The notes beneath the pieces were generated by a model. It ran no database searches and was not told the origin of the DNA. It was given only the letters and a program-made list of their open reading frames with translations. From assembly GCA_963977675.1 (NCBI GenBank), contig CAXBPY010000018.1:1-52374 (forward strand): a DNA stretch of 52,374 bases, read 5' to 3'. This DNA is from CAXBPY01 sp003455275. Lineage in GTDB: Bacteria > Bacteroidota > Bacteroidia > Chitinophagales > UBA10324. The translations under genes were made by a program, and so were the position numbers. Positions 34,342-43,609 of this stretch are shown here, in pieces. The stretch's first letter is position 1. Every line of letters starts with the position of its first letter.

Positions 34342-35967
34342 TTACTCCCTCGTAAATTGTAATGTGTGAACAAAACCCGGTGCGTCAATGCGCACGAAGT
34401 AATTGCCAGCACTAAGGTTCGAAATATCTATTGGAGCTAAATGAAAAATGTTTGAAACTTCCATCGAAACAGGCGCCATCACTTCTTTACCCAAGGCATC
34501 AAAAATGCGAATGGTAGCAGTGCCAACTGCATTTGCATTAATCTGTATGTTGATTTCAGTATTTGCCGGATTCGGATAAAGAAGGGCATCATCATTTATT
34601 TCAGCATCTTCATCGCGGGCAGAAGGGCAAGTAGTAGTAAGTAGGCCCGGAAGATTTGGACTCCAATCATTATTCATTGTTCGGTCAGCCATTTCTAAAG
34701 TAGAAGCGTAGTGTATGTAATACCTGTAGGTAAATAATTCGCCGGGCAAATCCATTGTGCGGATATTTACATGATTAATTACAGCGTTTGCATCATTATC
34801 AGGCGCTGTTGGCATAAGAGTTCCGGTCACATATTCAAGATAAGAACGATCAGGATTCAACTTGAACCAAGCAGTAGGTGAGAGCGCAAACTTTTGATAT
34901 GCATTAATTACTTCAGGATGGTCTGGCGCTGATGTAATATGATCAGAATCTCTTCTTGCCAAATACATAACCTTAATTGATGGATTTACTTGAAGGTAAT
35001 CATCAATAAAATCTCCGCCATCTCTAAGAGACCAGAAATTTTTTGTCTGAGTACTATCAGCAAAATAGATAGAGATGTTAGCAGGAGGATAGTATCCCAT
35101 CTCATAGGCTTTCATCGTTACTTGATTGGAATAGAAATATTTTTTGCTGTATGGTGTATTGAACCTTCCTACCAAATCATAATCAATACCTCTTTCAAAA
35201 GTATTGTTTCCATTCAAATCAAAATATAAAAGTCCTTTGATAACATCTTTCTTTAATTTATATGCAAGCGTATCAGGAGCAAATCGAAGCTTGCTCCAAT
35301 CATAAACTCCTGTTGAATCTTGGTATGCAGTATTTGTGTAAACCGGCGCCGTTTTGTTCCATGGCTTTCCGGCATCAGCATTCAACATTCCCTCTCCAAC
35401 CGGGCTTTCAAAAAATGAAATCCAGGCAATGTTTGCCAGTTCATTTGGATACAATCCCATTGTTACTAACTGCTGGCATCCTCCGTTTGAACCGCCAATA
35501 AGTCCTAAGTTATTGTAAAGCGGATTTTTTGTTCCTGTATAATAATCTAAATAATTACCATAACGGTCAGTGATTTCGCCCATCGCAAAACGCATAACAT
35601 CTTTAGCAGCTTTCAAACAATTTGGGCCCCTGTTATCAAAAGTACCTCCGCTTTTGTAAGGAACTTTTCCACCTCCGGGATAATTAAATTGAATAACAAT
35701 AAATCCATAGTTTGCTATATCGAATAAAGATCCAAGCATGCCGTCAGCGCCAAACCCACCAAACATATAGATTGCTATAGGGGCGCCACATGAGTACCTT
35801 TTAAATGAAGGAACAGCTATTCTCACATAAGTTCCGGCTGTATCGCCGGCAAGTGAAATAATTCTGGTGCCCTTATAAGTGTAGGCAGCTGAAGAATTCT
35901 TACTGAAAAGAGTAAGCGAAAAGATCAGGATTAAACTGAAGCGAAGGAGCGTGTAAAATTTTTTCAT
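34342..35967 (-). CDS. secreted alpha/beta hydrolase with T9SS sorting domain
   Basis: I choose the ATG at 35967 (541 residues) since MKKFYTLLRFSLILIFSLTLF makes a clear signal peptide. The catalytic domain has an alpha/beta-hydrolase nucleophile elbow with S160 in LIGGSNGGCQQL, an oxyanion-hole-like YMFGGFGADGM and a candidate His in RRDSDHITSAPDHP. The C-terminal about 80 residues (LLYPNPANTEINIQINANAV to FVRIDAPGFVHTLQFTRE) form a T9SS type A sorting domain. It would be exported by Sec and then across the outer membrane through SprA. The substrate is unknown; the closest remembered neighbours are esterases and acyl-peptidase-like hydrolases. Confidence 0.85.
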   Translation of the reverse strand: MKKFYTLLRFSLILIFSLTLFSKNSSAAYTYKGTRIISLAGDTAGTYVRIAVPSFKRYSCGAPIAIYMFGGFGADGMLGSLFDIANYGFIVIQFNYPGGGKVPYKSGGTFDNRGPNCLKAAKDVMRFAMGEITDRYGNYLDYYTGTKNPLYNNLGLIGGSNGGCQQLVTMGLYPNELANIAWISFFESPVGEGMLNADAGKPWNKTAPVYTNTAYQDSTGVYDWSKLRFAPDTLAYKLKKDVIKGLLYFDLNGNNTFERGIDYDLVGRFNTPYSKKYFYSNQVTMKAYEMGYYPPANISIYFADSTQTKNFWSLRDGGDFIDDYLQVNPSIKVMYLARRDSDHITSAPDHPEVINAYQKFALSPTAWFKLNPDRSYLEYVTGTLMPTAPDNDANAVINHVNIRTMDLPGELFTYRYYIHYASTLEMADRTMNNDWSPNLPGLLTTTCPSARDEDAEINDDALLYPNPANTEINIQINANAVGTATIRIFDALGKEVMAPVSMEVSNIFHLAPIDISNLSAGNYFVRIDAPGFVHTLQFTRE

Positions 35968-35992
35968 AATGAAACTTGTTTTTAGGAGGGGC

Positions 35993-36000
35993 CAAAAGTA
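35993..36000 (-). promoter_or_regulatory. -7 element upstream of the T9SS hydrolase
   Basis: TACTTTTG on the minus strand (36000 to 35993) is a perfect TAnnTTTG box 25 bases before the ATG at 35967. No good TTTG is found at the expected -33 distance, so this is a partial match. Confidence 0.4.
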
Positions 36001-36088
36001 TTCGGATGCCAATCCTACCATAAATGAAAAAGATTACCGGCTAAAATTTATCGTTAAAATGAATATTATTATCGTTGAGGATAACTTT

Positions 36089-37489
36089 TCAGAAGGACTC
36101 TGTTGTACCTTTTTCCGGTATGAAAATATTTTGAAAGCGATTGGCCTCAAGAATTTTTTTGAATGGTAATTGCGCGTCTTCATAATCACCATGAACTAAG
36201 TATAGCCGCTGAAGCTGACTGCGTTCAAGGTTATCAAGAAATGATAGCATTTCCTTTTGATCACCATGTGCACTGAATGAATCCATCAACTCAACATGTG
36301 CTTTCAATTTTTTTTCTTCACCATAAAGTTTAAAGTCTTTTTCCCCGCTCCTTATTCGCGCACCTAAACTTCCTTCAGCACAATACCCAACAATAAGAAT
36401 TGTATTGTTTGGATTTTCCATGTGATTGGAAATATGATGTACTACTCTTCCAGCTTCTGCCATTCCGGACGCTGATATAATAATGCTGGCTTCTGTTGTT
36501 GTGTTAAGTCGTTTTGATTCTTCTACCTCGGTGATGTAATGCAGATTGTTGAATCCAAAAGGATCGGGATCATTTTTTATGTAATTAAAAATTTGTTCAT
36601 CGAAACACTCCGGGTGCTTTCGATAAATGCTTGTGGCATTTGTAGAAAGCGGACTATCTACATAAACAGGAATCGGATCGAGATTTTTTTCATGATGAAG
36701 CTGATCAAGCATATAAACAATTTCCTGGGTTCGCCCAATGCTGAAAGCCGGAATAATTATTTTCCCTTTGCGTTCTACACAGGTTCGCTTGATCACTTCG
36801 AAGAGGTGTTCTTTATCGTCAGGAAATGATTCATGAATTCTTCCTCCATAGGTTGATTCGCTAATTACAATATCTGACTGCTCCATTCTGATCGGGTCTT
36901 TCAGAATTGGCCGGTTGGGACGGCCTATGTCACCGGTGAAAGCAACTTTTATTTCGCGGCCATCTTCATTGATTCGCAGATTTACGCTTCCGCTTCCGAG
37001 AATGTGTCCGTTATCTCGCAATAGCACTTGCACATTTTCATTAACCGGAAACCATTGTTCATATTGTATTGAAAAAAAATTTTGCAAAGAACTCTTTGCC
37101 TCTTCAACTGAATAGAGAGGCGAAACCGGGGGCAAATTTTTTTTTATTCGCTTCTTGCTCAGATACTGTGCATCTTTTTCCTGAATGAAAGCACTGTCTA
37201 AAAGCATGATAGAACTCAATTCATTTGTAGCGCTTGTGCAAATTATTTTTCCTTTAAATCCCTCTTTTACTAGTTTGGGAATCCTGCCGGTGTGATCAAT
37301 ATGCGCATGTGACAGAATCATCACATCAATTTCTTCAGGTCGAAATAAAAATTTTTGATTGCTTTCATCTTTATCGTCATGTCCCTGAAACATTCCACAG
37401 TCAAGCAGAATTTTGAATCCATTATTAAGAATAATAAGATGCGAACTTCCGGTAACTGTTCGCGCGGCACCACAGAATTGAATTCTCAT
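36089..37489 (-). CDS. beta-CASP metallo-beta-lactamase ribonuclease (CPSF73-like)
   Basis: The 466-residue protein has the MBL zinc motif H61-x-H63-x-D65-H66 in ILSHAHIDHTGR, an additional metal region around GSVNLRINEDGREIKVAFTGDIGRP, the beta-CASP domain (EIVYMLDQLH, DSPLSTNATSIYRKHPECFD) and the C-terminal RMMBL segment (DSFSAHGDQKEMLSFL and LYLVHGDYEDAQLPF). Proteins of this type are exo- or endoribonucleases; the bacterial CPSF73-like branch is thought to process RNA in the cytoplasm. Length is normal. It is 122 bases beyond the MoxR gene start region on the same strand, with no obvious promoter in between. Confidence 0.93.
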   Translation of the reverse strand: MRIQFCGAARTVTGSSHLIILNNGFKILLDCGMFQGHDDKDESNQKFLFRPEEIDVMILSHAHIDHTGRIPKLVKEGFKGKIICTSATNELSSIMLLDSAFIQEKDAQYLSKKRIKKNLPPVSPLYSVEEAKSSLQNFFSIQYEQWFPVNENVQVLLRDNGHILGSGSVNLRINEDGREIKVAFTGDIGRPNRPILKDPIRMEQSDIVISESTYGGRIHESFPDDKEHLFEVIKRTCVERKGKIIIPAFSIGRTQEIVYMLDQLHHEKNLDPIPVYVDSPLSTNATSIYRKHPECFDEQIFNYIKNDPDPFGFNNLHYITEVEESKRLNTTTEASIIISASGMAEAGRVVHHISNHMENPNNTILIVGYCAEGSLGARIRSGEKDFKLYGEEKKLKAHVELMDSFSAHGDQKEMLSFLDNLERSQLQRLYLVHGDYEDAQLPFKKILEANRFQNIFIPEKGTTESF

Positions 37490-37612
37490 TGGGGAAGGGT
37501 TATTCGTTATCTGTTTTTAATTATTCTTTAAAACGGAAGTGAAGAAATCATTTCAATTTCAGAAATGAAAATGTAAGTACTAAATAGCTGAGGACTATTA
37601 GCAATTCGCTTG

Positions 37613-38578
37613 TTACAATAGTGATTTCACTATATCATCGGTTTCTATTCCTTCGGCTTCGGCTTTGTAGTTGCGAACGATGCGATGGCGAAGTACAGGT
37701 GCGGCAATCGCTTTCACATCTTCAATATCGGGCGAATATTTTCCGTTGAGAGCAGCATTACATTTTGCACCAAGTACCAGGAATTGCGATGCCCTAGGTC
37801 CGGCGCCCCACTGTAAATATTGATTTGCCTTTTCAGTGGCTGCTGAGGTATTGGGCCGGGTTTTATGAACCAGATTTACGGCATACTGTAAAACATTTTC
37901 AGCTACCGGAATTTTCCGAATCAGGTTTTGATAAAACAGAATATCATTTCCGCTGATGATTTTTTTCAGCGACATGCTTTGATTCGAAGTTGTGTTTTTC
38001 ACCATTTGCACTTCATCGCTAAAGCTGAGATAGGTAAGAAGAATGTTGAACATGAACCGGTCGAGCTGTGCTTCCGGGAGCGGATAGGTGCCTTCCTGTT
38101 CAATTGGGTTTTGTGTAGCAAGAACAAAAAAGGGAAGTTCAAGTCTGTGCGCATGCCCGCCATATGTAACTACTCTTTCTTGCATAGCTTCAAGCAGAGC
38201 AGCCTGTGTTTTAGGCGGAGTTCTGTTTATTTCATCTGCAAGAATGATGTTGGCGAAAATGGGTCCACGGTTAAATTGAAATTCTCTTTTCTCATTCAGT
38301 ATTTCTGAGCCGGTGATATCGCTAGGCATTAAATCAGGAGTAAACTGGATTCTTTTAAAACTCAGATCCAAAACATCTGCAATTGTTTTGATCAAAAGAG
38401 TTTTTGCAAGGCCGGGAACGCCAACGAGTAAACTGTGTCCATCGCACATTACAGAAGAGATGACAAGGCGAACCACTTCTTCCTGCCCTACAATTATTTT
38501 ACTGATCTCGTTTCTAAGTTCCTTATAGTGACTGGCGAGCCCATCAATGGCTTCGGCATCTGATTTATATTGCATCAT
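37613..38578 (-). CDS. MoxR-family AAA+ ATPase
   Basis: I choose the ATG at 38578 (321 residues) because it overlaps the surA stop (ATGA, 38578-38575), the usual coupling; an upstream ATG at 38602 would add 8 residues. Walker A is GVPGLAKT (residues 53-60), Walker B is in IILADEINRTPPKTQ, and the sensor/arginine segment is QLDRFMFNILLTYLS. MoxR ATPases act as chaperones that help insert metal cofactors or assemble protein complexes, usually with von Willebrand-type partners (not seen here). The gene is the last of a four-gene minus-strand operon with three folding-factor genes. Confidence 0.92.
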   Translation of the reverse strand: MMQYKSDAEAIDGLASHYKELRNEISKIIVGQEEVVRLVISSVMCDGHSLLVGVPGLAKTLLIKTIADVLDLSFKRIQFTPDLMPSDITGSEILNEKREFQFNRGPIFANIILADEINRTPPKTQAALLEAMQERVVTYGGHAHRLELPFFVLATQNPIEQEGTYPLPEAQLDRFMFNILLTYLSFSDEVQMVKNTTSNQSMSLKKIISGNDILFYQNLIRKIPVAENVLQYAVNLVHKTRPNTSAATEKANQYLQWGAGPRASQFLVLGAKCNAALNGKYSPDIEDVKAIAAPVLRHRIVRNYKAEAEGIETDDIVKSLL

Positions 38579-39933
38579 GGTTTCTGCTGATTTTTTGTCC
38601 ACTTACTGATTACATCACAATTAGTGTAATCGCTGTCAACGAAAACATAATTGTGCGAAATTTTATCTTCCACCCATTTGGTAAAAACTTCTGCCTGCTT
38701 ATTCTGAAGGGCAACTGATTGAAACTTATCGTAATCATCTTTCAGGTTTCCGCGGTGAGCTTTGGTTTCTGATTTCAAATAGACAATGCGATAACACATT
38801 TTTCCATCATCACCTTTAAATATTTCAGGTTTTGAAAAATTGCCGGCACTCATTGAGTCAGTAACGAAAACTAATGACTTATCGTATTGACCCAAATCGC
38901 TTATTGTAAAAAAAGTATTTCCACTGCTGCTATTCACTAGCATGCCTCCGTTGTTTTTAGAATTTTCATCTTCCGAAAATTTGGAAACAGCATCTTCAAA
39001 AGAGATTTTTCCTTCATTAATCATTTGGCTTACAGAATCAGCGCGAACTTTTGCTTTTGCCAAATCAAAGGTTGTAGTCTTAGGAATAATCAGGATGTGC
39101 CGAACATTAATGCGTTCACCTCTTCTTTCAATAAGCTGAATGATGTGATATCCAAATGAAGATTCAATTACCGGGGATATTTCACCGGGAGTTTTCAATG
39201 CAAAAGCTGCTGCTTCAAATTCGGGATCCAGTTCTCCCCGATTTACAAATCCGAGTTCGCCTCCGTTTTCTGCAGATCCCGGGTCTTCGGAGTACAAACT
39301 TGCGAGAGTAGAAAAAGATTCGCCTTTCATGGCGCGGTCGCGAAGGCCATTAATTTTATCAAGGGCAAGTTGCTTGAGCTCAGGGGTAACTTTGGGTTTG
39401 AATACCAAAACACCAATTTGAACTTCTGCATCATAATAAGGAAGGCTGTCTTCAGGTATTTTATTAAAGAAAGCTTTCACTTCTGATGGGGTGACTTTAG
39501 CATCACCAATAATATTCTGTTGCTCTCTTGAACTGAGAAGCTGATTTTTTATTTCGCTTCTGAATTCGTCTTTGATTTCAATAATTGATTTACCATAATA
39601 CTCTTCAAGCTTTGTAATTCCTCCAGTGATATTGCTGAAATAGCGAACTCGTTTATCCAGTTCGCTTTCCACCTCTTCATCTGATACAACTACTGAATCA
39701 ATTAGCGATTGGGCGAGCAATAGTTTTTGTGTCATCAGCTGATCAAGTAATTCGCAGCGCGTTCCATCAGGAACATTTGCTCCATATTGCTGAACATATT
39801 GCTGGTACTGCGATTCTATATCTGAGAGCAAAATGATGTTGTTCCCAACAATTCCTACAATCTTGTCCACCACTTTTTGAGCAGAAGAACTGAAGAAGAA
39901 AAAGGTAAGAAAGGAAGTGATGATGAAACGCAT
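38575..39933 (-). CDS. surA: SurA-like periplasmic peptidyl-prolyl isomerase/chaperone
   Basis: I choose the ATG at 39933 (452 residues), which opens the signal peptide MRFIITSFLTFFFFSSSAQ; a longer frame would overlap the upstream gene. It has the SurA N-domain (DKIVGIVGNNIILLSDIESQYQQYVQQ split by a loop, about residues 20-170), a parvulin domain (about 180-285, DAEVQIGVLVFKP to SSFGYHIIQLIERR) and a second parvulin-like domain (about 290-395, INVRHILII). SurA escorts unfolded outer-membrane proteins from SecYEG to the BAM complex. It begins 1 base after the preceding lipoprotein gene ends and overlaps the moxR start. Confidence 0.92.
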   Translation of the reverse strand: MRFIITSFLTFFFFSSSAQKVVDKIVGIVGNNIILLSDIESQYQQYVQQYGANVPDGTRCELLDQLMTQKLLLAQSLIDSVVVSDEEVESELDKRVRYFSNITGGITKLEEYYGKSIIEIKDEFRSEIKNQLLSSREQQNIIGDAKVTPSEVKAFFNKIPEDSLPYYDAEVQIGVLVFKPKVTPELKQLALDKINGLRDRAMKGESFSTLASLYSEDPGSAENGGELGFVNRGELDPEFEAAAFALKTPGEISPVIESSFGYHIIQLIERRGERINVRHILIIPKTTTFDLAKAKVRADSVSQMINEGKISFEDAVSKFSEDENSKNNGGMLVNSSSGNTFFTISDLGQYDKSLVFVTDSMSAGNFSKPEIFKGDDGKMCYRIVYLKSETKAHRGNLKDDYDKFQSVALQNKQAEVFTKWVEDKISHNYVFVDSDYTNCDVISKWTKNQQKP

Positions 39934-39934
39934 A

Positions 39935-40792
39935 TTAATATACTTCAAACTTTTTATTGTCTTGGGCATTGTTGTAAATGCTATTATGAATTTCGCTTAG
40001 GTAATCGAGCTTTCTTTTATTCAAAATGATGTTTACAATGTTATCACGAACATACTGAATTGGAGCATCAGTTCCTTTCAATTTAAAATCATCAAACGAA
40101 ACAAGGTATTGGTATAGCGAATCACTCATTTGCTGAAATGATTTTGAATAAGGCGCATTGATCAAATTATTTTCTTCTAATGGGAAGGCGGCATTTAACT
40201 CATCAGCCGAAAGCCAGGTGCTGTCGTTCAGTTGAAATTTTATTGCATTGTCTTCACAGAAATTCTGAAGCTTGCTGTTATTCATTTCGCCTGGTTTTTT
40301 AAGCCATGCAATTGCAGAATCAAGTTTTGGTTTTGTGTTTTTTGGAAGCATAATATACCGCACACGGGTTACGGCGCTTTTCAATTGAAAGTTGTCAATA
40401 TGATTTTTGTAATAAGTATCAATTTCATTTTCACTCACTACAGTATCCAGTTTTTGAGCGATCAATTCTTTTTCATAAAGATAAATAATCAGTGATTCAC
40501 GATAATCCTTCAGCTGCTTCTCTAGTTCCGGATTTTTCTCAGGAAGATTTTCTTCTGCATAATGAAGAATGAGTTGGTGCCGAACCCATGAATCAATATA
40601 ATTTTTTACTGCCAGAATACTGTCCTCAGGCTTTGCGGCTCCTTTCCCTACACCTTCTACATCAGAAGTATACAGATAGGTGTCATATACCCGTGCGATA
40701 GGGTTTCCATTTTCTTCTTCATTTCCTGAAAAAGTTGTACATGATTGTAATACTGTGGACATGCACAGTATGAAGCGGATTACTTTGAGCAA
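39935..40792 (-). CDS. SurA-related lipoprotein with degenerate parvulin domain
   Basis: The 285-residue protein has a lipobox (VLQSC, Cys at residue 18) after a short hydrophobic signal, then a SurA-like helical N-domain (DSILAVKNYIDSWVRHQLIL). The following region (about residues 130-225) begins VTRVRYIMLPKNTKP, which resembles the first strand of a parvulin domain, but the rest of the parvulin signature (the GG-dLG and FGYHII blocks of its neighbours) is missing. It is therefore probably a chaperone without isomerase activity, tethered to a membrane. It lies between two full PPIase genes (3 and 1 base apart), within the same operon. Confidence 0.85.
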   Translation of the reverse strand: MLKVIRFILCMSTVLQSCTTFSGNEEENGNPIARVYDTYLYTSDVEGVGKGAAKPEDSILAVKNYIDSWVRHQLILHYAEENLPEKNPELEKQLKDYRESLIIYLYEKELIAQKLDTVVSENEIDTYYKNHIDNFQLKSAVTRVRYIMLPKNTKPKLDSAIAWLKKPGEMNNSKLQNFCEDNAIKFQLNDSTWLSADELNAAFPLEENNLINAPYSKSFQQMSDSLYQYLVSFDDFKLKGTDAPIQYVRDNIVNIILNKRKLDYLSEIHNSIYNNAQDNKKFEVY

Positions 40793-40795
40793 AAG

Positions 40796-42778
40796 TTACT
40801 TCTTGATAACAGAGTTCAATACATCCTGATTTACATGAACAGGGTATTTTTCTCTCAGTGACTGAATCCAATCCTTCTCTAATTTTTCCTGATAGTCAGC
40901 TACTACATAACCACGGGCTTCTTCCAGAGGTTTAGGCATAACAGGAATGAGTTTTACTACCTTCATGATTTCAATACTTCCGTTATCGCCGTTATTAGTT
41001 TTTGATGAACCTTCCTTCCACTCCAACCCAGAATTATCAGAATCAAAAACTGATCTTTTTAAAGTTTCAGTTTCAATATGAAGATTGGTTGAATCCTTTT
41101 TATTCAGCTTGGCTATCAGTGTTGCATCATCTAATCCCTTGGCTGATAGTTTATCAAACATTGCTTTTGCCTCAGCATTTTTAAGAGAATAAGTTTTGAT
41201 AGTAATTTTTTCTTCATCGGGATATTTATCTTTATTGGTATTATAAAAATCTCGCAAACCGGCCGAGTCTTTTACTGCCTTGGACCAAACTTTTTGATCT
41301 GTAAGTTCGAAAAGAAGAATTCCATCCATGTATTCTTTCATCAAATCGTTAAACGCCGGATACTCTTTATCCAGGCGATTTTCCTGAAATCCGAGTAAGG
41401 AGTTTTCAACAAAAGCGTTATACATTTTATCGAACATTATTTTCTTATCATTTGGCTGCTGAAACTTGCGTTGATTTTTCTCAATGAAATCTGCAAAATC
41501 TTTTTGTCCATAAGATTTGGTTTCAGGTTTTAATACTTTATCTGTAAGCGTGAAAAGTGTTTGATTCATGCCGTCAACTGAAGATGCTTTCCATAATCCC
41601 TTAACCAGATTAGAGTCGATTCTTGAATATAACTCATCTCTGGCAGCAGTGTTTTCAGTGAAACTAAATTTTGTTTTTGTCTTAGTTATATAAGATGTTT
41701 TTGCAAGGTCTGCTCTGGAGTCTTTTTCGACTTGCTTGCGCAGTGTTTCTTTATATGAATCAAATGTGGCAATCGGATATTGGCCAATCAGTTTAATGAT
41801 ATGCCATCCATATTTACTCATTACAGGCATTGAAACATCACCTACATTCTTAAGTGCGAATGCAGCATTTTCAAATTCAGGAACCATTTTACCTGTACCA
41901 AATTGAGCAAGTTTTCCGCCCTCACCTGCTGATGTTTTGTCTTCTGATTCACTCTTGGCTATGTCTTCAAAGTTCTCACCGCTTTTAATTCGGGAATAGA
42001 TCAAATCAATTTTTGCCTTTGCTTTTGCCGAGTCTTCGTGAGTAAAACTTTTTCCTACCTTAATAAAAATATGCTCTACCTGAATTTGTCCTCTTGAGGG
42101 GCGTATATCAAGCACTTTTATTATATGATATCCGAACCGTGTACGGAATGGTTTGCTAAACTGACCAACCGGGGTGGTGTAAGCAGTTGTTTCGAATGGA
42201 TAAACGACTTGCAACGCTGTGATATATCCCAAATCTCCTTTATTGTCTTTGGCGCTGGGATCATCTGATGAATCCTTTGCCATAGTATTAAAGTCTTTTC
42301 CTTTTTTTAATAGGTTGTATAATCTGTTAGCCTTCATCCAGGCTTTCATTGTATCTGCAGGTGCTGCATTCTGATCACATTTTATTAATATATGTTCTAC
42401 ATGAACTTCCTTTCCAAGCCGGTTATATGCTTCTTCTACTAACTGATCTGTAACTTCTTTGTCAATTAAATAACTCTTTGCCAATGTTCCGCGATAGGTC
42501 GAAAGTTCATCATTTACCGACTTAGCAGTATCCATTTTCATATCACGCGCCTCTTTCACCTTTTCACGAAAATTGATATAAAGATTAAGGTAATCATTAA
42601 CTGCGCTTTCGCTGTAATCAACCTCCTTGCCCATGTTATTCTTTTTATAAACATTGAGGAATTCGTCGACAGAGACATTTTCATTTCCAATTGTGAATAG
42701 GGTAGGAGAAGGTGTTTGTGCCTTCATAACCATAAAGGTGAAAAGAAAAATAATACTAAAGAGAAGCTTGGATTTCAT
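40796..42778 (-). CDS. PpiD/SurA-like peptidyl-prolyl isomerase with two parvulin domains
   Basis: The 660-residue protein has a signal peptide (residues 1-20, ending MKAQ), a helical N-terminal chaperone region (about 25-115), and two tandem parvulin domains: the first about 118-220 (HVEHILIKCDQNAAP to RFGYHIIKVLDIRP), the second about 225-330 (QVEHIFIKVGKSFTHED to YGWHIIKLIGQYP). A further 330 residues of helical repeats follow, ending VNQDVLNSVIKK. It would act in the periplasm on outer-membrane protein folding. It is the first gene of a tight operon with the lipoprotein, surA and moxR genes. Confidence 0.92.
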   Translation of the reverse strand: MKSKLLFSIIFLFTFMVMKAQTPSPTLFTIGNENVSVDEFLNVYKKNNMGKEVDYSESAVNDYLNLYINFREKVKEARDMKMDTAKSVNDELSTYRGTLAKSYLIDKEVTDQLVEEAYNRLGKEVHVEHILIKCDQNAAPADTMKAWMKANRLYNLLKKGKDFNTMAKDSSDDPSAKDNKGDLGYITALQVVYPFETTAYTTPVGQFSKPFRTRFGYHIIKVLDIRPSRGQIQVEHIFIKVGKSFTHEDSAKAKAKIDLIYSRIKSGENFEDIAKSESEDKTSAGEGGKLAQFGTGKMVPEFENAAFALKNVGDVSMPVMSKYGWHIIKLIGQYPIATFDSYKETLRKQVEKDSRADLAKTSYITKTKTKFSFTENTAARDELYSRIDSNLVKGLWKASSVDGMNQTLFTLTDKVLKPETKSYGQKDFADFIEKNQRKFQQPNDKKIMFDKMYNAFVENSLLGFQENRLDKEYPAFNDLMKEYMDGILLFELTDQKVWSKAVKDSAGLRDFYNTNKDKYPDEEKITIKTYSLKNAEAKAMFDKLSAKGLDDATLIAKLNKKDSTNLHIETETLKRSVFDSDNSGLEWKEGSSKTNNGDNGSIEIMKVVKLIPVMPKPLEEARGYVVADYQEKLEKDWIQSLREKYPVHVNQDVLNSVIKK

Positions 42779-42821
42779 AATGGGGTTTTATTGAAAGAGT
42801 TTGGTTTTTTAAAATGGGCGT

Positions 42822-42829
42822 CAAATGTA
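42822..42829 (-). promoter_or_regulatory. -7 element for the PPIase-moxR operon
   Basis: TACATTTG on the minus strand (42829 to 42822) is a perfect TAnnTTTG box 43 bases before the ATG at 42778. No clear TTTG lies at the -33 distance, so the match is partial. Confidence 0.5.
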
Positions 42830-43022
42830 ATGATTTGAAGAAAAGTTGATTGGAATTAGAACTCTTAACATGGTGCAATCTGACATCGGAAAGAAAATCA
42901 TATTGAAAAAGGACTTAAGTAGTCCATACAATGTGGTTAAGAATTTTACGGCCTTTTAGCAACAACCTTACCGAAAAATTATAACCCAATCATCAAGTAA
43001 GCTAAATTATCTGTTTCGATAC

Positions 43023-43442
43023 TCAAAACTCCACATAATAGACATCGCTTTTGTTTCTTCTCAATCCATAGGCTTCAAATCCGCCCTCTTGAGGAATTAC
43101 TTCTCTCAGATCGAACACTTTGCACTGCTTAGGAAGTTTTGAAAAAATTAAAGTGAACTGAATCTGTTTTCCAAGCGGAACGCTTTTCCATTCAGGAAAC
43201 AATGTGATATTTTCAAAATGAACCAAATCACTTTGATGAGAAGAATGCCTGTCGAATAAATAGGTGCTCTTCCATATTCTTATTTTATCGCCATAGGCGG
43301 TTGACTTAAACATACAATGTATGGTTACCTGACCTTCCATGTCTGCCTTAGCCAATAATTTCTTTTTTCGTTTGGCGCTGAGAGTGACCCTTGGCCTCTT
43401 TTTATATTTTTTAATTTCTATAGTTTCGGAAGAATTTTTCAT
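43023..43442 (-). CDS. hypothetical protein with basic N-terminus
   Basis: The 139-residue protein has a very basic stretch (residues about 10-32, KKYKKRPRVTLSAKRKKKLL) and a beta-rich body (GQVTIHCMFKSTAYGDKIRIW, ITLFPEWKSVPLGKQIQFTLIFS, then QEGGFEAYGLRRNKSDVYYVEF). I recall similar small proteins in Bacteroidota, with a FTLIFS-LPK-C--FDL core, none with known function. No signal peptide or membrane segment is seen, so it is probably cytoplasmic. It is read divergently from the Wzz-like gene and separated from the PPIase operon by 244 bases with no visible feature beyond a -7 box. Confidence 0.78.
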   Translation of the reverse strand: MKNSSETIEIKKYKKRPRVTLSAKRKKKLLAKADMEGQVTIHCMFKSTAYGDKIRIWKSTYLFDRHSSHQSDLVHFENITLFPEWKSVPLGKQIQFTLIFSKLPKQCKVFDLREVIPQEGGFEAYGLRRNKSDVYYVEF

Positions 43443-43552
43443 ACATAGAATTTCGATACTAAAAATACAATTGAAGCGGGTAAGTTTTTATTTAAAATAT
43501 TTTTCAGTTTACATACAATAAAATTTTCAATAAAGCGATGACCCTATTCTGA

Positions 43553-43583
43553 TTTGATAATCTTTTTGGTCTGGTTAGGTTTG
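43553..43583 (+). promoter_or_regulatory. near-ideal Bacteroidota promoter for the Wzz/O-antigen ligase pair
   Basis: TTTG (43553-43556) and TAGGTTTG (43576-43583) are separated by exactly 19 bases, matching the consensus for the primary sigma factor of Bacteroidota. It sits 27 bases before the ATG of the chain-length gene. Confidence 0.88.
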
Positions 43584-43609
43584 CGCAAAATTTTAATATC
43601 ATTTTCCAA

